Positions 57,640 to 64,000 of a DNA stretch of 64,000 bases are shown piece after piece. The stretch covers positions 62,001 through 126,000 of the forward strand of contig NZ_RZMX01000012.1 of NCBI RefSeq assembly GCF_003992665.1. Direction: 5' to 3'. Made by a program: the position numbers and the translations under genes. The notes under the pieces are model-generated. The model searched no databases and was not told the DNA's origin. It saw only the letters and a list, made by a program, of their open reading frames with translations. Source of the DNA: Pelagibacterium montanilacus. Its GTDB lineage: Bacteria; Pseudomonadota; Alphaproteobacteria; Rhizobiales; Devosiaceae. Numbering within the stretch: position 1 is the stretch's first letter; the number at the start of each line of letters is the position of its first letter.

Positions 57640-58664
57640 GAGAGCCCCGCGCCATCCCCACCGCACAGCAGCGCCCCGCGGACGCCGCGCCGCGCGCGCC
57701 CCGCGCCTTTGGCGCCGCGCAGGCGGACCTCACCGAATATGATTTTGCCGCCGAAGATCCGTTGGGGACCGATGAAGCGGTAGTACCGCCCCCGCCCCGG
57801 CGCGGCCGCTTCTGGCGCACCCTCGCGCTCGGCACGGGTGGCGCGCTGGTCATGGCGGGTCTCGGCCTTGCCGCAGAGCGGCTCGTGGCCGATCTCTTCG
57901 CACGCCATGAATGGCTCGGCTGGGCCGGCAGCGCCCTTCTGGCGGTCTTTCTCGTCGCGCTCGCGGTGCTCCTCGTGCGCGAAATCCTCGGCATTCTGCG
58001 CCTCAAGGTTCTCGACCGGCTGCGCGACCGGGCGTCAGCCGTCCTCGCCTCGGACGATCTGGCCGGCGGCAAGGCGGTACTGGCCGAACTCGACGCACTC
58101 TATGGCGCGCGCCCGGACCTCGCGCGCGCCCGCACCCAGCTCGCCGCCGATGCAACGGACCGGTTCGACGGCGCCGAGCTGATCGGCATGGCCGAACGCG
58201 ACCTCATGGCGCCGCTCGATGCCCGCGCGAAAGCGCTCACCGCGGCCAGCGCGCGCCGCGTCGCGCTCGTCACCGCCGTCTCCCCGCGGGCCCTGATCGA
58301 CATTGCCTATGTGCTGTTCGAAAGCGTCCGGCTTGCGCGCGGGCTCGCCGATCTTTACGGCGCCCGCCCGGGATTTCTGGGCTTCGTGCGACTGGCCGGC
58401 TCGATCCTCTCCCACCTCGCGGTCACCGGCGGGCTCGTCCTCACCGATGGCGCCGTCGAGCAGCTTTTAGGCCAGGGACTTGCCACCAAGCTGTCGGCGC
58501 GTCTCGGCGAGGGCGTCGTCAATGGGCTCATGACCGTGCGCGTCGGCATCGCCGCCATGCGGGTCGTCCGCCCGCTCCCCTTCCACGCGCGCCCTGCTCC
58601 TGTGGTCACCGACTTCATCAAGGATTTACTGTCCGTCGCCACCAGCGCCCGCAAGCCACGCTGA
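57636..58664 (+). CDS. ycjF: YcjF-like membrane protein (DUF697/TIGR01620)
   Basis: 342 residues. Two membrane helices (about 60-85 and 95-118) after a disordered Pro-rich N terminus, then a cytoplasmic helical domain ending in the DUF697 part (VVNGLMTVRVGIAAMRVVRPLPF). Partner of YcjX; both are of unknown biochemical role. Confidence 0.85.
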   Translation: MREPRAIPTAQQRPADAAPRAPRAFGAAQADLTEYDFAAEDPLGTDEAVVPPPPRRGRFWRTLALGTGGALVMAGLGLAAERLVADLFARHEWLGWAGSALLAVFLVALAVLLVREILGILRLKVLDRLRDRASAVLASDDLAGGKAVLAELDALYGARPDLARARTQLAADATDRFDGAELIGMAERDLMAPLDARAKALTAASARRVALVTAVSPRALIDIAYVLFESVRLARGLADLYGARPGFLGFVRLAGSILSHLAVTGGLVLTDGAVEQLLGQGLATKLSARLGEGVVNGLMTVRVGIAAMRVVRPLPFHARPAPVVTDFIKDLLSVATSARKPR

Positions 58665-58677
58665 TTCCAGCCCAAAC

Positions 58678-58711
58678 AAAAAGGCGGATCCCGAAGGGTC
58701 CGCCTCATTTT
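58678..58711. terminator. Bidirectional terminator between ycjF and the acidic-protein genes
   Basis: AGGCGGA-T-CCC/GAA/GGG-TCCGCCT forms a 10-pair stem with one bulge. It is flanked by AAAAA on the left and CATTTTAT on the right, so it can act in both directions between convergent genes. Confidence 0.8.
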
Positions 58712-58757
58712 ATGTCCGTGACCGGATCGCTTGACCGCAGCCGGTCAGAAGGACCGA

Positions 58758-59291
58758 TCAGTCCTCTTCGCCTTCGGACTCCATGTCCGCGTCGACATCG
58801 ACGTCAGCACCCACATCGGCATCGATGCCAATGTCATCGCCATCGTCCGAGTCTTCCAGGCCGGCATCTATATCGGCATCCGCGCCAGCGTCTGCACCCA
58901 TGCCACCATCGGTCTCGTCGACGATCAGGCCAGCATCGATACAATCCTGCAAAGTGATGGCCTCCAGGTCGATGTCGGTTTCCGCAGTGGCGCCGGCTTC
59001 CATCGAATTGTCGGATGACATCGCATCCGTTTCCATGGCGTCAGCGTCCACGGCATCGGACTCCATACCGTCGTCCTCGCCATCTTCCTCGCTCATGTCG
59101 CCCGCAGCGCCAGCCGACGCATCGGCCGCTGTATCAAGGTCCATGTCCAAGGCTTCGCAGTGCGCCTCCACTGCGGGAAGTTCGATGTCGGATATATCCT
59201 GATCGCCCACACTCGTCTGGGCTGCTGCGCCGCCGGTCATGGCAAGGCCGGCAAGAAGCGCGATCGGTGAAACAAAAGACTTGATGGTCAT
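58758..59291 (-). CDS. Secreted highly acidic protein, long paralogue
   Basis: 177 residues, not a recognised family. A signal peptide (MTIKSFVSPIALLAGLAMTG, ending GAAAQ) is preceded by AGGAG. Mature part: SDIELPAVEAHCEAL with a cysteine, a D/E/A/M-rich stretch, then ITLQDCIDAGL with a second cysteine, then a long D/A-rich C-terminal tail (DADIDAGLEDSDDGDD). Asp runs may bind divalent cations. Same architecture as the 106-residue neighbour. Confidence 0.8.
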   Translation of the reverse strand: MTIKSFVSPIALLAGLAMTGGAAAQTSVGDQDISDIELPAVEAHCEALDMDLDTAADASAGAAGDMSEEDGEDDGMESDAVDADAMETDAMSSDNSMEAGATAETDIDLEAITLQDCIDAGLIVDETDGGMGADAGADADIDAGLEDSDDGDDIGIDADVGADVDVDADMESEGEED

Positions 59292-59388
59292 TCTAGTTCT
59301 CCTGGAACGAAAGGCTTGCAGCGTCCCCGCAAGTTGAGCAGCCGCGCAAAGCGCGACCGCCAAGCTTGGTGATTAGGCGCTCAAGCGC

Positions 59389-59709
59389 TTAGTCCTCGGG
59401 CAGAGCCGACTCTTCGACGTTCCCGCCGTCCATGTCGGTCAGACCAGCTTCGATGCAGTCGTCACGCGTGATGGAGTCCAGCTCCACATTCACGGCAACT
59501 TCCTGCTCAACGGTAGCTTCGAAATCAGGGATCGTGGCCCCGTCTTCCATGTCGTACGCGTTCTCGAGGTGGTTGCAGTACTGCTCCACGACCGGCAGAT
59601 CCTCATCGGAGACCTCAATGGTGCCAACCATGGTCTGAGCCATGGCCGCGCCGCTGAAACCAAGGCCGACGGCAATAGCGAAAGGGGCAACGAGCGTTTT
59701 GATGGACAT
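59389..59709 (-). CDS. Secreted acidic protein, short paralogue
   Basis: 106 residues with a signal peptide (MSIKTLVAPFAIAVGLGFSG, ending AAMAQ). It shares EVSDEDLPVVEQYCNHL and ITRDDCIEAGLTD with the neighbouring long gene, so both cysteines are conserved and a disulfide is plausible. Tandem duplication on the same strand, 97-base spacer. Function unknown. Confidence 0.8.
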   Translation of the reverse strand: MSIKTLVAPFAIAVGLGFSGAAMAQTMVGTIEVSDEDLPVVEQYCNHLENAYDMEDGATIPDFEATVEQEVAVNVELDSITRDDCIEAGLTDMDGGNVEESALPED

Positions 59710-59871
59710 GAGTGAAACTCCATTCTGTTTTTGCGGGCATCCAGCGCCCGACTGCTCCAACAACCGCCTGGCTCGACGATTGGTTGCGCATTCTTTCGGG
59801 GTTTTTTCGGGGCAGGTTTGCCATAATTTCCGAAGTAACTCATAGACTTAACCTACGATAAGCCTTACCTG

Positions 59872-59909
59872 TTGACCGCATCGAAACATATCGATATATC
59901 CAGATATAT
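59872..59909 (+). promoter_or_regulatory. arsR promoter with operator; leaderless transcript predicted
   Basis: TTGACC (59872-59877), a 17-base spacer and TATATC (59895-59900) form a good sigma-70 promoter. The expected start site (about 59907) is at the ATG at 59908. ATATATC-CA-GATATAT (59894-59909) is a 16-base dyad covering -10 and the start codon, a fitting ArsR operator. Confidence 0.7.
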
Positions 59910-60264
59910 GGATACAAATGACGCATTGGATGCCTTTGGCGCTCTCGCCAGCCCGACCCGCCTTGATATTTTTAGGGCGTTGGTTTCAGCCGAGCCTGAA
60001 GGGATCAGCGCCGGGCGCGTGGCCGAGCTGTTGGGAGGCCGCCAGAACACCGTCTCGGCCCATCTTGCGGCCCTGTCACGCGCTGGTCTGATCGTCGGCG
60101 AACGGGACGGGCGCACGATTGTCTACCGGGCGCGCATGGAAACCGTCGCGAGCTTGGTGTCCTTCCTGCTCGAGGACTGCTGCGGCGGCCGTCCAGAGAT
60201 ATGCCGGCCCGTCGCTTCGGCGCTCGCCTGTCTTCAGCCCGCCCCTTCGGAGTCTCGACCATGA
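59908..60264 (+). CDS. arsR: ArsR arsenic-responsive repressor
   Basis: 118 residues. HTH in ISAGRVAELLGGRQNTVSAHLAALSRAGL. A C-terminal As(III)-binding type triad C91, C92 and C99 in EDCCGGRPEIC matches ArsR of the Acidithiobacillus kind. The start at 59908 (MDTNDALDAF) has no ribosome site but coincides with the predicted transcript start. First gene of the ars operon; coupled to the next gene by overlap. Confidence 0.92.
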   Translation: MDTNDALDAFGALASPTRLDIFRALVSAEPEGISAGRVAELLGGRQNTVSAHLAALSRAGLIVGERDGRTIVYRARMETVASLVSFLLEDCCGGRPEICRPVASALACLQPAPSESRP

Positions 60265-60761
60265 CCGATCGCACCTACAATGCGCTGTTTCTCTGCACCG
60301 GCAATTCCGCCCGCTCGATCATCGGCGAAGCGCTGCTCAACCGCGATGGCGGAGGCCGCTTCAAGGCCTGGTCCGCCGGCAGCCGCCCGCGCGGCGAGGT
60401 TCATCCCTATACGATTGCCCTGCTCGAAGGGCTGGGCATTGATGCCGGCTTCGCCCGCTCCAAGAGCTGGGACGAGTTTGCCGAACCCGGCGCACCCGAA
60501 TTCGATTTCATCTTCACGGTCTGCGACAGTGCCGCTGCGGAAGAATGCCCGATCTGGCCGGGCCACCCCACAACCGCTCATTGGGGCATTCCCGATCCCG
60601 CAGCGGTTGAGGGCAGCGAAGCGGAAAAGCATTTCGCCTTTGCCGAGGCGGCGCGCCAGTTGAGCAACCGCATCTCGCTGCTGCTCAATCTGCCCATCGC
60701 GAGCCTCGACCGGCTGACGCTCAAATCCCGGCTCGACACCATCGGCCAGACGAAAGACTGA
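60261..60761 (+). CDS. arsC: Arsenate reductase, low-molecular-weight phosphatase type
   Basis: 166 residues. The P-loop CTGNSARS starts at C12 and [11 protein letters not shown] holds the late aspartate. Reduces arsenate to arsenite with a thiol donor, thioredoxin- or mycothiol/glutaredoxin-linked. Starts on the arsR stop (ATGA-type) and is followed 5 bases later by acr3. The downstream glutaredoxin-type enzyme is a non-homologous second reductase. Confidence 0.92.
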   Translation: MTDRTYNALFLCTGNSARSIIGEALLNRDGGGRFKAWSAGSRPRGEVHPYTIALLEGLGIDAGFARSKSWDEFAEPGAPEFDFIFTVCDSAAAEECPIWPGHPTTAHWGIPDPAAVEGSEAEKHFAFAEAARQLSNRISLLLNLPIASLDRLTLKSRLDTIGQTKD

Positions 60762-60766
60762 ACCCA

Positions 60767-61825
60767 ATGACCAACCGCGTTTCTCCTGCCCCGGCGGCGC
60801 CGGGCGGCATCGGCTTTTTCGAAAAGTGGCTCTCGGTGTGGGTCGGGCTCGGCATCGTCGCCGGCATCATACTCGGCAATCTCGTGCCGGGCCTTTTCGC
60901 CGCGCTCGCGGCGTTCGAATACGCATCGGTCAATTTCGCCGTCGCCGTGCTTATCTGGGCCATGGTCTACCCGATGATGGTATCGGTCGATTTCTCGGCC
61001 ATCCGGCGTATCGGTGAGCGGCCCAAGGGCATCGTGCTCACGGTAATAGTCAACTGGCTCATAAAGCCGTTTACAATGGCCCTGCTCGCGGTCGTTTTCT
61101 TCAACTTCGTCTTCGCGCCTTTCGTCGATCCGGCCGATGCCCAGCAATATATCGCAGGGTTGATCATCCTCGGAGCGGCGCCGTGTACGGCAATGGTGTT
61201 CGTTTGGTCACAATTGACCAGGGGCGACCCGGCCTACACCCTGGTGCAGGTGTCGATAAACGACGTGATCATGGTCTTTGCCTTCGCGCCGATTGTTGCG
61301 CTGTTGCTTGGACTTACCGAGATTTCGGTGCCTTGGGAAACCCTCCTTCTCTCCGTCGGGCTCTACGTCATCGTCCCGCTCGTTGCAGGCGCGATCACGC
61401 GTATATCATTGCTTAATAGCGGCGATCATGGCCGTCTTGACCGCTTCAACGCGCAGATCAAACCGGTATCTGTGGCCGCCCTGCTCGCCACAGTGGTCCT
61501 CCTCTTCGGCTTCCAGGGCCAGACCATCATCGACAATCCGCTGGTCATCATCCTGATCGCAATTCCCCTTCTGATTCAGAGCTATGGCATCTTCGCCATC
61601 ACGTTCTGGGCCGCCTGGAAGTGGAAGATCCCCTTCAACGTCGCAGCTCCCTGCGCGCTGATCGGCACCTCCAACTTCTTCGAGTTGGCCGTGGCCGTCG
61701 CCATCGCGCTTTTCGGGCTCAATTCCGGGGCCGCCCTCGCCACCGTCGTGGGCGTGCTCGTCGAGGTGCCAGTCATGCTCTCGCTGGTCGCCTTCGCCAA
61801 CCGCAACCGTCATCGCTTCGGGTAA
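60767..61825 (+). CDS. acr3: ACR3-type arsenite efflux permease
   Basis: 352 residues, ten membrane helices. [20 protein letters not shown] begins it, and the metal-site cysteine lies in [20 protein letters not shown], with the ASCA-like [20 protein letters not shown] at the end, all characteristic of ACR3. Central export step of the operon. Confidence 0.95.
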   Translation: MTNRVSPAPAAPGGIGFFEKWLSVWVGLGIVAGIILGNLVPGLFAALAAFEYASVNFAVAVLIWAMVYPMMVSVDFSAIRRIGERPKGIVLTVIVNWLIKPFTMALLAVVFFNFVFAPFVDPADAQQYIAGLIILGAAPCTAMVFVWSQLTRGDPAYTLVQVSINDVIMVFAFAPIVALLLGLTEISVPWETLLLSVGLYVIVPLVAGAITRISLLNSGDHGRLDRFNAQIKPVSVAALLATVVLLFGFQGQTIIDNPLVIILIAIPLLIQSYGIFAITFWAAWKWKIPFNVAAPCALIGTSNFFELAVAVAIALFGLNSGAALATVVGVLVEVPVMLSLVAFANRNRHRFG

Positions 61826-61830
61826 ACCCA

Positions 61831-62253
61831 ATGACCACAACGATTTATCACAACCCCGCCTGCGGGACCTCGCGCAACACCCTCGCCATGATCCGCCAAA
61901 GCGGCGTCGAACCCGAGGTCATCCTGTACCTCGAAAACCCGCCCGATCGCGCGACCCTTGTGGACCTCATCTCCCGCTCGGGCCTCGGCGTCAGGCAGGC
62001 CATGCGGACCAAGGAACCGGTCTTTGCCGAACTCGGTCTCGATGCCCCTGAAACCCTCGACGAGCGGCTGATCGACGCTATGCTGGCCCACCCGATCCTC
62101 ATCAACCGCCCCTTTGTCACGACCCCAAAAGGCGTGCGCCAGTGCCGGCCCTCGGAACTGGTGCTCGATATCCTTGAGAACCCCGATATCGGGCCCTTCA
62201 CCAAGGAGGATGGCGAGGTCATCATTGACGAAAATGGACAGCGTATTGTCTGA
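61831..62253 (+). CDS. arsC: Arsenate reductase, glutaredoxin-dependent (ArsC)
   Basis: 140 residues of the E. coli-type ArsC fold: C11 in [12 protein letters not shown], then [20 protein letters not shown] and [19 protein letters not shown] with the arginine pair for arsenate. Five bases after acr3. Second arsenate reductase in the operon; its 3' end overlaps arsH. Confidence 0.93.
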   Translation: MTTTIYHNPACGTSRNTLAMIRQSGVEPEVILYLENPPDRATLVDLISRSGLGVRQAMRTKEPVFAELGLDAPETLDERLIDAMLAHPILINRPFVTTPKGVRQCRPSELVLDILENPDIGPFTKEDGEVIIDENGQRIV

Positions 62254-62965
62254 GACCGACAGTTTCCCCGCTCTCGACGAGGCCCAGTTCCGCCCCATCG
62301 ACGACGCCCGCCTGCACGCTCCCGAACGCAAGACTTATCCTCCACGCATCCTGCTGCTTTATGGTTCTCTGCGTGAGCGGTCCTATTCCCGTCTCGCGAC
62401 ACAAGAGGCCGCCCGTATCCTGCGCCGGCTCGGAGCCGAAACGAGGATATTTAATCCCGAGGGCCTCCCGCTCCCAGATGGCGCGCCCAAGGAGCACCCC
62501 AAGGTGCAGGAGCTGCGCGATCTCTCCATGTGGTCGGAAGGCCATGTGTGGTGCTCACCCGAGCGCCATGGCGCCATGAGCGGCATCATGAAGGCCCAGA
62601 TCGACTGGCTGCCCCTTTCCATGGGCGGCATGCGCCCCACCCAGGGCCGCACGCTGGCCGTCATGCAGGTCAATGGCGGAAGCCAGTCCTTCAACGCCGT
62701 CAATCAACTCCGCATCCTGGGACGATGGATGCGCATGGTCACCATCCCCAACCAGTCCTCGGTGCCCAAGGCTTTCACCGAGTTCGATGACTCCGGGCGG
62801 ATGAAACCGTCCCCATACTACAACCGAATCGTGGACGTCATGGAGGAGCTGATGAAGTTCACCCTCCTCGTCCGCGATCGCTCAGACTACCTCGTCGACC
62901 GCTACTCCGAACGCGTTGAATCCGCTGCCGAAGTTTCCAAACGTGTTAATCAGGCCAGTCTGTAA
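62234..62965 (+). CDS. arsH: ArsH NADPH-dependent FMN reductase (organoarsenical oxidase)
   Basis: 243 residues. FMN-binding [10 protein letters not shown] and the ArsH core [20 protein letters not shown], with a conserved N-terminal extension. ArsH oxidises trivalent methylarsenicals. Its start at 62234 overlaps the arsC stop by 20 bases. Ends the operon. Confidence 0.93.
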   Translation: MDSVLSETDSFPALDEAQFRPIDDARLHAPERKTYPPRILLLYGSLRERSYSRLATQEAARILRRLGAETRIFNPEGLPLPDGAPKEHPKVQELRDLSMWSEGHVWCSPERHGAMSGIMKAQIDWLPLSMGGMRPTQGRTLAVMQVNGGSQSFNAVNQLRILGRWMRMVTIPNQSSVPKAFTEFDDSGRMKPSPYYNRIVDVMEELMKFTLLVRDRSDYLVDRYSERVESAAEVSKRVNQASL

Positions 62966-63085
62966 GGCCTATCCCGGCTGAAGACTGAAGATTCCTGCGC
63001 GGATCGTGTTTTAGAGGTTGCCGTGTCTCGGTTAATGCCCCCCTTATTGCTGCCGATAGCTTAATTCATTTAGAAAAATAGACCC

Positions 63086-64000
63086 GTGACCAAGTTGTTT
63101 GACGTCGCCTCCCCCCGGTCCCAGAACGCACCGGGATCCCGGTATTGGGGGGTAGCGCTCCTGCTTGGCACCGCCTCCGCCGCCTTGCTCGCAGCCAGCC
63201 CCGCCATCGCCGCCGAGGTGGAGCGCTCCTTGTTCGAGTGGAACGCCAACGAGGCGTCCCAGGAACCAACCGCCGAGCCCTGGAACAGCCCCGAGAACTG
63301 GCTCAAGGACGCCGAGCCCGCCGACGAGGTGCCCACGATCGATGATATTGTCTCGATCACCTATGGCGGGGCCGCTATCGCTGACAAGGCGACCGCATAC
63401 AGCCTGACCACCTCGGGCGGCATCAACGTCAATGCCGGCGGCACGCTCACCGTCGAGGCCGGCATCGTCAACACCGCGCCCGAGAACGTCTATTTCATCA
63501 ATGACGGTGAGGTCTTCGCCGATATCGACAGCTCCGGCTATCTCAGAACCAGCAATTCCATCGAGGGCAAGCTAGTCGTGCGCGAGGACGGCGACATCTA
63601 CAACCAGACGAGCTCGGACGATGGCGCTCCCATCGCGACATGGCTCGGCGATGTCGAGAACGCTGGCTACATCGTCAACAGCGGGGCTGAAATGGACGGT
63701 GCCGTGCTGTCCAACACGGGGGCTGAATGGGACGGTGCCGTGCTGTCCAACACCGGCACCATCGTCAATTCCAAAGGGAGCACCTGGGATGGAGAAGTTC
63801 TCGTCAACACCGGCGAGATCCGGGTCGAGGATACATCCAGTTGGACCGGCACCGTTCATTCCAGCTCCGGTAACCTCGTCCTCTTGTCCGCCGATTCGTC
63901 ATGGCACGGCGATGTTCTCGACAGCTCCGGCAGCATCTCGAGCTCCGGCAACTGGTACGGCTCGATCGACAGCACTGGCTGGCTGCACTTGTCCGGCTAT
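63086..64000 (+). CDS. Large autotransporter/adhesin-like protein, N-terminal part (truncated by window edge)
   Basis: Open to the end of the window (305 codons). Starts at GTG 63086, the first possible start after an in-frame stop at 63071; the ribosome site is weak. A long basic N terminus and signal peptide (VALLLGTASAALLAASPAIAA) are followed by a beta-helix-like passenger with repeated W-x-G and NTG motifs (EWDGAVLSNTG, TWDGEVLVNTG, SWHGDVLDSSG). A 36-base tandem duplication lies at 63683-63754. Barrel domain not seen. Confidence 0.75.
   Translation, partial: MTKLFDVASPRSQNAPGSRYWGVALLLGTASAALLAASPAIAAEVERSLFEWNANEASQEPTAEPWNSPENWLKDAEPADEVPTIDDIVSITYGGAAIADKATAYSLTTSGGINVNAGGTLTVEAGIVNTAPENVYFINDGEVFADIDSSGYLRTSNSIEGKLVVREDGDIYNQTSSDDGAPIATWLGDVENAGYIVNSGAEMDGAVLSNTGAEWDGAVLSNTGTIVNSKGSTWDGEVLVNTGEIRVEDTSSWTGTVHSSSGNLVLLSADSSWHGDVLDSSGSISSSGNWYGSIDSTGWLHLSGY
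63683..63754 (+). repeat. 36-base tandem duplication inside the adhesin gene
   Basis: Units 63683-63718 and 63719-63754 both encode GAE[M/W]DGAVLSNT; they differ only at the ATG/TGG triplet and at the last base. In-frame, so the beta-helix register is kept. Confidence 0.85.

Overview
The window is GC-rich chromosomal DNA (roughly 65% by eye) from an alphaproteobacterium, most likely Hyphomicrobiales (Devosia/Pelagibacterium-like; the genus cannot be fixed from sequence alone). The evidence is an ATP synthase inhibitor zeta subunit (DUF1476), a CckA hybrid kinase, a TTAA-N7-TTAAC CtrA box in front of flagellar genes, GTTC-N7-type SOS boxes upstream of recA, a stand-alone PurS, and palindromic intergenic repeats resembling the RIME-type elements of rhizobia.

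Layout. 1-3.5 kb: 3' part of a chromate transporter, then a PhnD-PhnC-PhnE phosphonate/phosphite ABC importer and tRNA-Leu(UAA) on the minus strand. 3.6-16.5 kb: housekeeping genes (gpt, a CinA-type protein, sfsA, map, radC, a CcdA-like protein, a DMT exporter, rpe, purB, an AlkD-like protein, an ArsR/AHSA1 pair, an acetyltransferase, a small hydrolase, the DUF1476 inhibitor, purC, purS). 16.6-24.2 kb: purS is separated from purQ-purL by about 7.7 kb holding azoreductase-marR-GST, a VIT-type metal transporter, a KtrAB-type K+ uptake system and a strikingly AT-rich two-gene island (about 21.86-24.11 kb) with a predicted membrane protein and a PLD-type nuclease-like protein. 24.25-33 kb: purQ, purL, bolA, a small conserved gene, a VTT-domain protein, grxD, ytoQ, two MFS transporters, an inositol-phosphatase-like gene. 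33-48 kb: ttcA, an SbmA/BacA-like transporter, rpsD, a DMT transporter, a TrmJ-like methyltransferase, icd, a periplasmic ClpP-fold protein, a YegP-like gene, an autotransporter-domain protein, alaS, recA. 48-56 kb: cckA and flagellar genes (flgB-flgC-fliE-fliQ-fliR-flhB leftward, fliO-fliP rightward) around a CtrA site. 56-59.7 kb: ycjX-ycjF and two tandem secreted acidic paralogues. 59.9-63 kb: an arsenic operon (arsR, thiol-phosphatase-type arsC, acr3, glutaredoxin-type arsC, arsH). 63.1 kb to the end: the start of a large autotransporter/adhesin-like protein.

How it fits together. CckA controls CtrA, whose predicted binding site lies between the divergent flagellar units, so the kinase and a likely target are neighbours. 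PurB, PurC, PurS, PurQ and PurL cover several steps of purine synthesis, and Gpt covers salvage. The ars operon combines two arsenate reductases, an ACR3 arsenite exporter and ArsH.

Most unusual points: the AT-rich membrane-protein/PLD island splitting the purine cluster (a candidate uncharacterised defence-type module); a palindromic repeat whose terminal TAGAGC supplies the stop codons of neighbouring genes; a probable CTG start for fliP with an 8-base Shine-Dalgarno match; and an apparently leaderless arsR whose operator overlaps its start codon. Functions are assigned from motifs and family knowledge only; no database search was possible.
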